A DNA stretch of 64,000 nucleotides from Microbacterium sp. MPKO10 (GCF_026107415.2 NZ_JAPCHX010000005.1:62001-126000), one strand, 5' to 3'. Shown: positions 16,813 to 25,364, counted from the first letter of the stretch. Program-made: numbers and translations. Notes: generated by a model not told the origin, from the sequence alone.

Positions 16813-17960
16813 CGCCCGAACGTCGCCCGCTCGCCTCGCTGCTCATCGACAGTGCTGCAGGCACCAACAGCGGCGCTCCTCTTCCGCCGGATATTGACGG
16901 ACACCCCCTCATGAATGCCGGCCGCATGCACCGTGTCCTTCCCGCTCTCAGGCGTCGGGTGAACGGCCGCACCGAAGCCGATCCCTGGATGACCGCCCTC
17001 AACACGCTGCGGCACCAGCAGCTGCTTCGGCACATGCAGGCTGGGCACGAACTGGGATCCGTCTCGCGCGCATTCGCCGACGCGACGATACGCTGGGCCG
17101 TCTCAAAGGGCCCGGTTCTCAGCGACATCGTCTGGCCGTACCCCGATATGCGGGAATACACGGACGTCGACGTATTCGTGCATCCTGCGGACTTTGCCCG
17201 GGCGCTGGCCGTGCTCGAAGCATCCGGTTTCTCGTTGGTTGACCGCAACTGGCCCGAGATGCGCCGCCTCTCACGTGCTGAAGTGGCGATGACCGGCCCC
17301 ACCGGAATTGCCTTCGACGTTCACTGGGATATCGCTGTCACTCCACGAGCGCGCTCGACGTTTCGCATCAACCTGCCGACGATGCTGTCGCGTGTGCGGC
17401 ACGTGACCCTGGGAACCGGCGTCACTGTTCCCGTTTTCGACCCAACAGATCTGCTGCTGCACGTCGCCTTCCATGCCGCGCAGAACGGGGCCAACCGGCT
17501 GGTATGGGTCGCCGATGTTCTGCACTGCACCCAGCACGCGTCGATCCACTGGCAGCGGCTGACCTCAGACGCGATACATGCGCGCATCGCTACCCCCGTC
17601 GCGATGGTGCTCGAACGCGTCGAGCGAACGTTCGGCGTCTCACTCCCCCTACCCGCCACGCTGCGCTCCTATTCCGTCACAACGTTCTCGGGCCGAACCG
17701 CACGGCTGCGCGATGCGTCGCGCCCTTTTCCGGGCCTTCCCGACGATCCTGCGCTTTCCGGGCTGGAGTTCTCGAGCGCCCGTGACACCGCACTCGGCTC
17801 GCTCGGCTCTGCCCTGTGGCAGTGGGCAGACGTACGCCGCATTGAAGCGCGAGTGCGCCGAAACGGAGCTGATGCCAATCCGCTCGATGACGACGTTCCT
17901 GACGCCGCCGCTCGCCGCGACTATCTGCGCGACGTGCTCTCGGCTACCCCCTCTGCGTAG
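16809..17960 (+). CDS. nucleotidyltransferase family protein (lasso-cluster type)
   Basis: A 383-residue protein of the NTP_transf_5 family. The catalytic acidic pair is in MREYTDVDVFV, with the supporting acidic residue in IAFDVHWDI. Proteins of this family are encoded beside HPr-like kinases in some lasso clusters, where they can extend or decorate the phosphorylated C terminus. Whether it adds a nucleotide, polyphosphate or another group here cannot be told. It is the last gene of the lasso operon; the convergent PIG-L gene ends 58 bp away. Confidence 0.78.
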   Translation: MTPERRPLASLLIDSAAGTNSGAPLPPDIDGHPLMNAGRMHRVLPALRRRVNGRTEADPWMTALNTLRHQQLLRHMQAGHELGSVSRAFADATIRWAVSKGPVLSDIVWPYPDMREYTDVDVFVHPADFARALAVLEASGFSLVDRNWPEMRRLSRAEVAMTGPTGIAFDVHWDIAVTPRARSTFRINLPTMLSRVRHVTLGTGVTVPVFDPTDLLLHVAFHAAQNGANRLVWVADVLHCTQHASIHWQRLTSDAIHARIATPVAMVLERVERTFGVSLPLPATLRSYSVTTFSGRTARLRDASRPFPGLPDDPALSGLEFSSARDTALGSLGSALWQWADVRRIEARVRRNGADANPLDDDVPDAAARRDYLRDVLSATPSA

Positions 17961-18018
17961 TGAGCTGAGCGACTGAGGGCCACGCACTCTCGAACGTGTC
18001 CGCGAGCTGCGCCAGGGC

Positions 18019-18657
18019 TCACAACGAGATCGTCAGTTTGGAGACGGCAAAAGCCTCGGCATACCGCGTCGATGCTTCCGCACCGCGAATCCGCATGATG
18101 CTGAGGAAGAATTCTTCATCCCACCACGCACGCGCGTGCTGACTGGGGAATGCCTCACACAAGTGCGCGACCTTCTCAGCGGCAACATCATCCGCGATCG
18201 GCAGGTAGGTGTTGGGGCGCCCCAGATCGCCGTCCCATTTGGGAATCTCATAGTGCAACAAGAGCGGCCCGCGCCAGACGGACGGCGCAAGTGCACCAAT
18301 GAGTGCGTGGTCTTGATGCGCGTCGTCCGCGCGAGGAACGAAAACAACGTCGGGCACGGGCGAGCGGTCGCGAAAGTCGTGCAGGGCGTCCTTCACGGCA
18401 GCCCAATGAGCGGGAAGTCGGGCATCGGGGAATCCGGGAAGAGTCGGCTCCTGCGAGACGCCAAAAAGCTGTGCCCCATGACAAGCCTCTGCGCGTCGCT
18501 CCTCAGTTCCCGTCAACACCAACGTGCGAACATCAGCGTCACCACGTCCGCGCAGACTGAGCAGCGCGCCACCGCATCCAATTTCGATGTCGTCTGGGTG
18601 GGCCCCGACAGCGAGCACAGTGACCGGGCCCGAATCCAAGTTCAGATGCGCACTCAC
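18019..18657 (-). CDS. PIG-L family deacetylase
   Basis: A 212-residue LmbE-like zinc hydrolase: AHPDDIEIGCGG near the N terminus and ADDAHQDHALIG in the middle give the His-Asp-Asp and His metal ligands. Members deacetylate N-acetyl sugars or glycan precursors. GTG 18657 is chosen because the conserved core starts 15 residues later and the upstream cytidylyltransferase gene ends at 18668. It is the last gene of a three-gene leftward unit with the cytidylyltransferase and aminotransferase, so it may act on an amino sugar made by that set. Confidence 0.83.
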   Translation of the reverse strand: MSAHLNLDSGPVTVLAVGAHPDDIEIGCGGALLSLRGRGDADVRTLVLTGTEERRAEACHGAQLFGVSQEPTLPGFPDARLPAHWAAVKDALHDFRDRSPVPDVVFVPRADDAHQDHALIGALAPSVWRGPLLLHYEIPKWDGDLGRPNTYLPIADDVAAEKVAHLCEAFPSQHARAWWDEEFFLSIMRIRGAEASTRYAEAFAVSKLTISL

Positions 18658-18667
18658 GATGCCACGG

Positions 18668-19471
18668 CTATGAGACGAGCTGCATACTGGCAGCACTACG
18701 CTTCTTCCAGACTTCCCAGGGTGCCTCACCGCTTGCGTGCAGCTCTTCCAGGTACGCGCGCTCCTTGAGGGTGTCCATGCACGCCCAGAAGCCCGTGTAC
18801 CGGTTCGCTGTGAATCGGCCATCTGCAGCGGCCCGCGTGCACGCGTTCATCACGAGATCGTCTCCCGGCTCGAGATAGTCAAAAATTCCCTGCCGCAGCA
18901 CGAAGAAGCCTCCGTTGATCCACATGTCCATTCCGGCGACGGCTTCGATGCCCGTCATCTGCCCTTCGGTCCCGAAGCCAAGCACGTGGAAGGAGTCCTG
19001 AGGCGGCACCGCGAGAAGGCTGCCAACGCTTGACTCGGGGAGCGAACGGATGAGGCTGTTCATATCGACGTCCGACAGTCCGTCACCATAGTTGGCGAGA
19101 AACACGTCGTCGGACACCACGTACGGACGGACACGCCGCAGCCGCTCGCCGATTGCTGTCGATTGCCCGGTGTCGACGAATGTGATCGTCCAGTCCGAGA
19201 TATCCGTGTCGAACATCTCAATCGTGCGGCCGCCATCCGAAAGGCGAAAATCGTTCGACCCCGTCTCTCGATATGAGAGAAAGTAGTCCTTGATCGCTGC
19301 GGCCCCGTACCCGAGACAGAGGATGAAATCCGTGTGCCCGTGTGAGGCATACCAGCGCATAATATGCCAGAGCATGGGCCGATCGCCGATCATGGTCATC
19401 GGCTTGGGCAACGAGTCGTTGTCGGCGCGGATTCGCATTCCCATGCCACCGCAGAACAATACGACCTTCAT
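18668..19471 (-). CDS. rfbF: glucose-1-phosphate cytidylyltransferase
   Basis: A 267-residue GT-A-fold nucleotidyltransferase. VVLFCGGMGMRIRADNDSLPKPM is the signature for CTP and sugar phosphate binding, followed by IGDRPMLWHIMRWYASHGHTDFILCLGY, the form found in RfbF. It makes CDP-glucose, the substrate of the rfbG dehydratase at 6.2-7.3 kb. The two genes of this pathway are 11 kb apart with the lasso genes between them. It follows the aminotransferase gene with a 1-bp gap. Confidence 0.9.
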   Translation of the reverse strand: MKVVLFCGGMGMRIRADNDSLPKPMTMIGDRPMLWHIMRWYASHGHTDFILCLGYGAAAIKDYFLSYRETGSNDFRLSDGGRTIEMFDTDISDWTITFVDTGQSTAIGERLRRVRPYVVSDDVFLANYGDGLSDVDMNSLIRSLPESSVGSLLAVPPQDSFHVLGFGTEGQMTGIEAVAGMDMWINGGFFVLRQGIFDYLEPGDDLVMNACTRAAADGRFTANRYTGFWACMDTLKERAYLEELHASGEAPWEVWKKRSAASMQLVS

Positions 19472-19472
19472 C

Positions 19473-20822
19473 TCAGACCTCCAGTTTGCGCGGAGCAGCG
19501 AACTCGCGGATCGCCGGCGCTACAGGCCGCCCGACGAGGAGCCCCTCCGTCGTCCCCGACTCGATCGCACGCGCATATACCTCGGAGGCACGTCGAAACG
19601 CCTCCACCGTGACGCCGATGTCGTCGTCAGTATGCGCGGCAGAAATCACCAGTGATTGGCAGAGCACTCCGTGACGGAGAAGTTCCTGCAGCAGAAGCGC
19701 GCGATATGCCTGCGACGGTGCGCCCGCAGCATCCCTCGTACCGAAGACGAGAGCAGAGGCCCGCCCGAATACGCTAATGAAGTCGCTCATGCCCGCCGCC
19801 GCGATCGCGTCGAGCAACGCAATCTGCAGCTTCGCACCCGCTGCTTCCATCTCCGCCACGACGTCGCGCTCGGAATACGAATCCGCGACCGCGAGATACG
19901 CGGCAAGGCCGGTCGTTTCAGCGCCGTGCGTATTGGACAGGAGAAAAACCCGGGATTTGTCGGTGTTGAGTCCTCCGAGCTCCATGATCTCGCGTGCGCC
20001 CGCGAGGGCAGAGACGCTGAACCCGTTCCCGAGAGCCTTTCCCCACGTGGAGAGATCGGGGGTGACCCCGTACACCGATTGCGCGCCAGCGGATGACCAC
20101 CGCATGCCGGTGATCATCTCGTCGAAGATGAGCACAGCTCCATCGCGGTCTGCCAACTCGCGCACTCCCTCGAGGAAGCCAGCCTGCGGCTCACGCGTCC
20201 CCGTCGCGGGCTCGAGCACGATTCCGGCGATCTGGCCGGGATGCTTCACCAGCAAAGTTCTCAGCGACTCAAGGTCGTTGAAGTCGAACGACACGGTCAG
20301 GTCTCCGACAGCACGCGGGATCCCACTGGACATGGCGGTCGTCGTCATGAACCAGTCGTCAACGGAGAAGAACGGCTGGGTCCGACAGACCGCGACCAGG
20401 TCTCTCCCGGTAGCGGCTCGTGCCAGCTTCACCGCCGCGGTCGTGACATCAGAGCCATTCTTTGCGAACTTGACCATGTCAACCGTGGGAACCATGTCGA
20501 GAAATCTTTCGGCGGCCTGCACCTCCCACACGGACGGTCGCGTGAAATTCACGCCGGAACGTGCCGCTTCGCAGACCCGCTGCACAACGGGTGCGTACCC
20601 ATGGCCGAGCGTGACCGATTTCAGGCCAGCTCCATACTCAACAAACCAGTTCCCGTCGACATCGTACACACGTGCGCCCTCGCCACGGACGATGATGGGA
20701 GCAATTCCGTCTGGGAACTGATCGGAGCCTCGGGCGTTCGTGTGAGCTCCACCGGGAACCATCTCATGAAGGCGAGTCTGGGCTCGACTCGATTGGGCGA
20801 AATTCCGCTCGCGTTCGGGCAT
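19473..20822 (-). CDS. class III aminotransferase, glutamate-1-semialdehyde aminomutase-like
   Basis: A 449-residue PLP enzyme of the HemL-like class III group: VPGGAHTNARGSDQFP and YDVDGNWFVEYGAGLKSVTLGH near the N terminus, FDEMITGMRWSSAGAQ for cofactor binding, and WGKALGNGFSVSALAG with the Schiff-base Lys. The context (rfbF and PIG-L downstream) argues for sugar or side-chain amination rather than haem synthesis. ATG 20822 has AGGGGAG upstream and is preferred over a GTG nine codons earlier. It has its own regulon site at 20884. Confidence 0.8.
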   Translation of the reverse strand: MPERERNFAQSSRAQTRLHEMVPGGAHTNARGSDQFPDGIAPIIVRGEGARVYDVDGNWFVEYGAGLKSVTLGHGYAPVVQRVCEAARSGVNFTRPSVWEVQAAERFLDMVPTVDMVKFAKNGSDVTTAAVKLARAATGRDLVAVCRTQPFFSVDDWFMTTTAMSSGIPRAVGDLTVSFDFNDLESLRTLLVKHPGQIAGIVLEPATGTREPQAGFLEGVRELADRDGAVLIFDEMITGMRWSSAGAQSVYGVTPDLSTWGKALGNGFSVSALAGAREIMELGGLNTDKSRVFLLSNTHGAETTGLAAYLAVADSYSERDVVAEMEAAGAKLQIALLDAIAAAGMSDFISVFGRASALVFGTRDAAGAPSQAYRALLLQELLRHGVLCQSLVISAAHTDDDIGVTVEAFRRASEVYARAIESGTTEGLLVGRPVAPAIREFAAPRKLEV

Positions 20823-20883
20823 TTCCACTCCCCTCATCTGCTGATTCACCGGATAGCCGAAACATTACCCGGGCCAGCAAACA

Positions 20884-20905
20884 TGAGCTACCCTCACTTA
20901 GGGGG
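20884..20905 (-). promoter_or_regulatory. EPS/lasso regulon site 7
   Basis: Read on the minus strand: CCCCCTAAGTGAGGG overlapping TGAGGGTAGCTCA, then TGTTTGCTGGC. The last stretch matches the TGTTTGCTAGC after the lasso-operon site at 14012 except for one base. It precedes the aminotransferase, rfbF and PIG-L unit. Confidence 0.6.
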
Positions 20906-20933
20906 ACAGCAGAGTACCCCCTGCGTGACGGTG

Positions 20934-21191
20934 TCAGTTCTCGTACAAGAGCTTCTTGTCACGAAGCTGCTGCACGAAGGTGCTCGTGTCCTGCTCGGCG
21001 GTAGCCGCATCGACGCCGAACTTCTCCGTGAGTGCACCGACGAGATCTTCCATCGAGCGGTCCTCTCTCAGCTCCTTTGCGAGCACAGCTCCCGTGACGT
21101 TCGTCGTCAGATACACGGAAGACTCCATGTCTAGGATGACGAGCTCTCCGTCGATCTCCTGCCAGGTGACTCCCTCAGTTCGCAGCTTCAT
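20934..21191 (-). CDS. PqqD-family peptide chaperone, probable lasso B1 (RRE) protein
   Basis: An 85-residue RiPP recognition element protein: a three-strand start (VTWQEIDGELVILDMESSVYLT) then LNxxGxxL-like NVTGAVLAKEL and a helical end with LVGALTEKFGV. Such B1 proteins bind the Tyr-x-x-Pro leader of actinobacterial lasso precursors and deliver it to B2. It is about 5 kb from B2 and on the other strand, in a sugar-gene unit, which is unusual. It overlaps the end of the glycosyltransferase gene by 17 bp, so their expression is linked. ATG 21191 is chosen over one 20 codons upstream. Confidence 0.82.
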   Translation of the reverse strand: MKLRTEGVTWQEIDGELVILDMESSVYLTTNVTGAVLAKELREDRSMEDLVGALTEKFGVDAATAEQDTSTFVQQLRDKKLLYEN

Positions 21192-22404
21192 ATCGTCTCC
21201 TCTTCGTTGGCGTCCTACCCCGCGCTTCTGCCCAGGCTTCCTCCACCACATCGGCTGTTCGTGTTATTGCAAACCGCTCACGCACGAGTGCGCGAGCGGT
21301 TTGCGCACGCTGCTGCGCGGCCGTTGGATCGTCAAGCACGGCACCAATCGCCTCTGCCAGCACCGCGGGATCGTTGGGGCGCACAAGCACACCCAGGTCA
21401 GTCGAACGCCATCCAGTGGGCGGCGGCACCACCGTTCCAGCGGCGGGATCGAGAATCTCCACGACGCCACCGGATTCGGTGGCAACGACGGGGACAGACG
21501 CGGCAAGTGCTTCAATGACGACCTGACCAAATGGCTCCGGAACCGGAGATGCATGCACCAGAACGCTCAAATGGCCGATCTGATCGGACACGTCGCGCGC
21601 CCACCCCGTGAAGTCCACGAGATCTGTCAGTTCGAGCCGTTCGACAAGGTTGCGCACACTGTCTTCGTAGTCCACCTCGCCAAAAAGGGCGCTCCCCACC
21701 ACCCGGTACCGCACGCCGGATCGGGTCCGCGAGACGGCGTGGGCCGCTTCAACGAACAGCCCCTGCCCTTTGGTCGGGCTGATGCGCCCGACGATCCCGA
21801 CGACGCGCGGATATTCCGGCGCTCGCTGGATAAAAGCCTCGTCGGCGAGCCCTGGATAGGCGACAACCGTCCGGCGTCGAGCGCGCACGGGGAGAGTCTC
21901 GCGAGTCGCGTTCGAATTGGCCACGATCACGCGTGGCCCGATGAGCGCAACCGTGCGCATCACTGCACGGAGCCGCTGAGGAAGATAGTCACGGGCAAGT
22001 CGATCGTGCAGGTGCCACGCCCAGCGCTGCCCGGCAAGAGGGGACGCAATTGCCGCAAAAACAGCCGCCTTGAGCGTGTTCGCGACGACGAGATCCGCCC
22101 CGCTTTCGCGGATGACAGCTCGAAGCCGGATGATGAAGCCCAACGCAGCGCCCAGGTACGACACTGTTCGAACGCCTCTGCCGATCTCGTCGCGGGATGC
22201 CGTTGCCACTCGAGCATCAACGCGACACACCGCTGTCGGAACGTCGGCTTCAGCGAGCGCAACCTCAAGCGGTCCGTGTGCAAAGAGCAGCACTCGAACG
22301 TCGTTGCCGCGTTCGCGAAGCACACGCACGAGACGGACGAGGGCGAGCTCAGCACCGCCTTCCTGCGCCGTGTGACTCAGCACAAGTGTGCACCGTTGGC
22401 TCAT
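21175..22404 (-). CDS. family 4 glycosyltransferase
   Basis: A 409-residue GT-B enzyme: TLVLSHTAQEGGAELALVRLV at the N terminus, VVGIVGRISPTKGQGLFVEAA at the start of the C-terminal domain, and EPFGQVVIEALAASVPVVATESGG as the donor-site E-x7-E segment. ATG 22404 is preceded by AAGGAGG and fits the family N terminus; an upstream in-frame Met lies in the divergent neighbour. It is translationally coupled to the PqqD-type gene. It probably builds the EPS repeat unit; a role in decorating the lasso peptide cannot be excluded. Confidence 0.85.
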   Translation of the reverse strand: MSQRCTLVLSHTAQEGGAELALVRLVRVLRERGNDVRVLLFAHGPLEVALAEADVPTAVCRVDARVATASRDEIGRGVRTVSYLGAALGFIIRLRAVIRESGADLVVANTLKAAVFAAIASPLAGQRWAWHLHDRLARDYLPQRLRAVMRTVALIGPRVIVANSNATRETLPVRARRRTVVAYPGLADEAFIQRAPEYPRVVGIVGRISPTKGQGLFVEAAHAVSRTRSGVRYRVVGSALFGEVDYEDSVRNLVERLELTDLVDFTGWARDVSDQIGHLSVLVHASPVPEPFGQVVIEALAASVPVVATESGGVVEILDPAAGTVVPPPTGWRSTDLGVLVRPNDPAVLAEAIGAVLDDPTAAQQRAQTARALVRERFAITRTADVVEEAWAEARGRTPTKRRRYEAAN

Positions 22405-22454
22405 GTGCCCTCCTTGTGGGCTCACATTAGCAACGGACTTCGAACTATGGTTGT

Positions 22455-22466
22455 CCCCGTTCGGGG
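22455..22466. promoter_or_regulatory. CCCC/GGGG element between divergent glycosyltransferases
   Basis: CCCCGTTCGGGG is a perfect palindrome of the second motif class. No full TGAG-N5-CTCA partner is seen, but a half site (TGAGCCCACA, minus strand near 22427) lies close to the leftward gene. Confidence 0.4.
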
Positions 22467-22497
22467 CGCACGCCTCGTCTTCGGGAAGGCATCCTCC

Positions 22498-23637
22498 ATG
22501 AAAATCGCACTGGCGACGAGTTCCTACGCACCGCACGTGGGCGGAGTCGAGGAGCACGTACGGAACGTCGCCACGGTTTTGCATCGCAGAGGCCACGACG
22601 TCGCCGTGTGGACAATCGACCGTGACGGATCCTTCGCTGTCGATGTGCTCGATGGTATTCCGGTGTGGAGGCTGCCTGCCCCCTTGCCCTCACGATCCGT
22701 CCGCGACATCGCGCGATTCGTCAGAGCAGCACCGGGGGCATGGCGAGTGTGGAATCGCGCGTTCGACACGCTCCGTCCCGACCTCATTCACGTACACTGC
22801 TTCGGCCCGAACGGAACATTCGCGAATGCGCTTGCCGCAAGACGCCGCACGCCGCTCGTCGTGACCTCACACGGCGAGACGCTTGCCGACGACGCCGGCG
22901 TGTTCGAGCATTCCCAGCTGGCGCGTACGAGCCTGCGGTCCGCCATACGCCGAGCAGCCGCCGTGACCGGGTGTTCGAGCGTCGCCCTGAGCGACCTTGA
23001 AGAGCATTTTGGCCTCCCCCGTGGCGACGGCACCGTCGTCTTCAATGGCATCGATCTCGAGGAGCACGCGACACAGGCCCCCCGCCCGATTACAGGCATC
23101 TCCGGCAGATATGTTGCCGCTGTCGGGCGCCTTCAGCAGGTGAAGGGATTCGACCTGCTCGTCCGGGCTTTCGCCCGGGCGCGGCTCGGCCCCGAGGTGA
23201 GCCTCGTGATCGGCGGTGACGGGCCGGAGTCCGCCGTGCTGAGCGAACTTGCCGTGGACCTGGGAATCGCCGACCGAGTGGTCTTGCCCGGCCGACTCGA
23301 CCGTGCACAGGTGGCGGGTCTGATGCGCGATGCTGCGATCGTAGCCGTTCCCAGCCGGTTCGAAGCATTCGGAATCGCCACACTTGAAGCGTGGCGCGCC
23401 GGAACACCGGTCGTCGCGACAACTCGTGGCGGGCCTCGGGAATTCGTCACGCATGGTGTGGACGGGTTGCTGTGCGATCCCACTGACACCGAGGTGTTCG
23501 CTGCGACACTGGCCGATGTTCTCGCCGACCCCGTGCACGCAGCATCCCTCGCCGAGAGCGGCCGCCGACGCGTCGATGCGTTCACGTGGGAACATACGAC
23601 TCATGCCTATGAGGCGCTCTACTCCGCCATCTGTTGA
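22498..23637 (+). CDS. family 4 glycosyltransferase
   Basis: A 379-residue GT-B enzyme. IALATSSYAPHVGGVEEHV is the acceptor-domain start, VAAVGRLQQVKGFDLLVRAF opens the donor domain, and SRFEAFGIATLEAWRAGTPVVATTRGG is the E-x7-E motif region. GGAAGG precedes the ATG. The open frame extends far upstream, but that part is antisense to the divergent glycosyltransferase. Its stop is 1 bp from the convergent flippase stop. EPS assembly is the likely role. Confidence 0.87.
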   Translation: MKIALATSSYAPHVGGVEEHVRNVATVLHRRGHDVAVWTIDRDGSFAVDVLDGIPVWRLPAPLPSRSVRDIARFVRAAPGAWRVWNRAFDTLRPDLIHVHCFGPNGTFANALAARRRTPLVVTSHGETLADDAGVFEHSQLARTSLRSAIRRAAAVTGCSSVALSDLEEHFGLPRGDGTVVFNGIDLEEHATQAPRPITGISGRYVAAVGRLQQVKGFDLLVRAFARARLGPEVSLVIGGDGPESAVLSELAVDLGIADRVVLPGRLDRAQVAGLMRDAAIVAVPSRFEAFGIATLEAWRAGTPVVATTRGGPREFVTHGVDGLLCDPTDTEVFAATLADVLADPVHAASLAESGRRRVDAFTWEHTTHAYEALYSAIC

Positions 23638-23638
23638 T

Positions 23639-25180
23639 TCAGCGTCGAGTAAGCAGCGCGATGAGGGGACGCGCAACCGGCACAAGCGCTCGAGGCATTC
23701 CATCGAGGATTGCCCGCGCGTCTCCCGGGTCGATCCCGGTGCCGAACACCCGCAGCAGAATCACGACGACGCCGACGCCGACGATGCCGCAGATGAACGC
23801 CTCGACAACCGCTGGCAGCTGCGCCAGAACCGCCACACCCCACGAGAGCCACGCGGCAGCGATTCCGCAGGCAACAGGCATCAGCATTCGCAGCACCGTG
23901 CTCAGGTGAATCTTGAGCGCGCGCGCCTCACCTTCCAGCAAGATGACCATCCGCGTCAGCACACCGGCAATGTTCGCGAACACGGCTCCCCACACCCCCA
24001 GCGGAGGGATCAGGAGAAGAGCTGCTGCGACATTGACGACAAGGGCAACAACGTTGACGACCAAGAGATGACGCGCCGACAATCGCGCAAGCGTGAAGGC
24101 CATGACCGGGGTTGACGCCACAGCGATTCCTCCCGCGCAGCCAAGTACGACGACAGGAAGTGCGGCACCCGCAAAATCAGTGCCGTAGAGCACCGGAACC
24201 AGTACGGCGATTGCGGGGATGCCGCCCGCAATGAGGATGCCGCTGACCGTGGACGATGCCCGCAGCGTTCGCGCGAAAGCTCGACCCATCGTGGTGCTGT
24301 CTGTCGTCTCAGACAAGCTCGACAACGCGGGGATGAGCGGCCCGGTAAACGCACGAGCCGGGGCGAAGACGTTGCCCGCGACACCGAACGCCAGTGCGAA
24401 GACGCCGACAGCCTCGGGGGTGCTCATCGCTTCGAGAATCACGACCTCGGTGCGAGACATGACCAGCTGCGCAACGAGCAATGAGACGCCCGTCGGAATC
24501 GCGAAGGACCAGAATCCCGTGGGGAATCGACGGGGCAGCTTCGGGCGAAGCACGGCACGTCGATAGCTCGCACGCAGCGGGATCAGAGCGAGCACCGCGG
24601 CGAGGCCTGCGGCTGCAATGCGCGTTGCCCAGACAGCATCCGCCTGACCGACGATCAGCACGGCGGCGACGACGGCTGCCTGAGTCACGAGGTTGCTCAC
24701 CATCGCGAGCTTTGCATCGGCCGCCGTCTTATTCTCGATGGCCAAGCCAGACGAAGCCTCGCCGAAGTAGTTGGGCAGCAGAATGCCGAACACGATCGCG
24801 ATCAGCATAAGAGGCGGAGGGACATCAACGACCAGCACAACGGCGATGATCAGCAAGGGAGCGAAGATGATGAGTCGAAAGCCCTGCGAAATGGCCAGGA
24901 GGTGCTCGACCTCGCCATAACGCGATGTGGAGTGCCGCCGGGCTCCGAATTGCACTAGCGCCGTACCGAGCCCCGCAGAGAGCACGGCACCGACAATTTC
25001 CATGAGCGTCGTCAGGTACGCCAGACGACCGAAGTCGACAACTCCGAGCACGCGGGCAACGATCAGTGTGCCAATGAAAGCCACAGGAATTGAAACCACG
25101 GTGTGGATGAGGGTCCAGCTCACCCCTTGCACAGCCCGGCGCTGAATGTCACCGCGATTAATGGGTGTGTTCTCGTCCAC
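23639..25180 (-). CDS. polysaccharide flippase (Wzx/MATE-like)
   Basis: A 513-residue protein with about 12-14 hydrophobic helices, starting RAVQGVSWTLIHTVVSIPVAFIGTLIVARVLGVVDFG, the N-terminal pattern of Wzx/RfbX flippases. It would move the undecaprenyl-linked repeat unit across the membrane. GTG 25180 has GGGAGAA upstream. The ATG at 25210 overlaps the TATGCT element that looks like the -10 of regulon site 8, so the shorter form is preferred. It stands alone on its strand. Confidence 0.85.
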   Translation of the reverse strand: MDENTPINRGDIQRRAVQGVSWTLIHTVVSIPVAFIGTLIVARVLGVVDFGRLAYLTTLMEIVGAVLSAGLGTALVQFGARRHSTSRYGEVEHLLAISQGFRLIIFAPLLIIAVVLVVDVPPPLMLIAIVFGILLPNYFGEASSGLAIENKTAADAKLAMVSNLVTQAAVVAAVLIVGQADAVWATRIAAAGLAAVLALIPLRASYRRAVLRPKLPRRFPTGFWSFAIPTGVSLLVAQLVMSRTEVVILEAMSTPEAVGVFALAFGVAGNVFAPARAFTGPLIPALSSLSETTDSTTMGRAFARTLRASSTVSGILIAGGIPAIAVLVPVLYGTDFAGAALPVVVLGCAGGIAVASTPVMAFTLARLSARHLLVVNVVALVVNVAAALLLIPPLGVWGAVFANIAGVLTRMVILLEGEARALKIHLSTVLRMLMPVACGIAAAWLSWGVAVLAQLPAVVEAFICGIVGVGVVVILLRVFGTGIDPGDARAILDGMPRALVPVARPLIALLTRR

Positions 25181-25215
25181 CGATTCTCCCGTCCGCAGAT
25201 GCCTTAGCATACAGA

Positions 25216-25259
25216 TGAGGATTCCTCAGGTCACTGGTTCGCGGGCCCCACCTTAGAGG
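25216..25259 (-). promoter_or_regulatory. EPS/lasso regulon site 8 (flippase promoter)
   Basis: On the minus strand, CCTCTAAGGTGGGG (25259-25246) is followed by the perfect palindrome TGAGGAATCCTCA (25228-25216), then TATGCT after 4 bp as candidate -10. Confidence 0.6.
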
Positions 25260-25319
25260 CACATGTCTCCACTCACCCACAGAAGTCGCGCATCAACCTC
25301 GACGAGATGCGCGAATTGA

Positions 25320-25364
25320 CCCCGAACTGGGGCATGTGAGTAATGCTCATTTTCCCCGTAGCAT
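25320..25364 (+). promoter_or_regulatory. EPS/lasso regulon site 9, probable leaderless promoter of the main EPS operon
   Basis: CCCCGAACTGGGG (25320-25332), TGAGTAATGCTCA (25337-25349), then TAGCAT (25359-25364). The ATG of the first operon gene starts 6 bp after this hexamer, so transcription would begin at or near the start codon. Confidence 0.6.

Noticed and set aside
19473-20822. Assignment of the aminotransferase as haem-pathway hemL
   Set aside because: The fold and PLP motifs fit, but the gene lies in a CDP-sugar unit with rfbF and PIG-L and away from any haem gene, so the symbol was not used.
20956-22497. Long 5' part of the frame that ends in the glycosyltransferase at 23637
   Set aside because: It is antisense to the PqqD-like gene and the leftward glycosyltransferase; the true start is the ATG at 22498 with GGAAGG upstream.
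25181-25210. Upstream ATG start for the flippase
   Set aside because: It overlaps the TATGCT element that looks like the -10 of regulon site 8; GTG 25180 has a better ribosome binding site.
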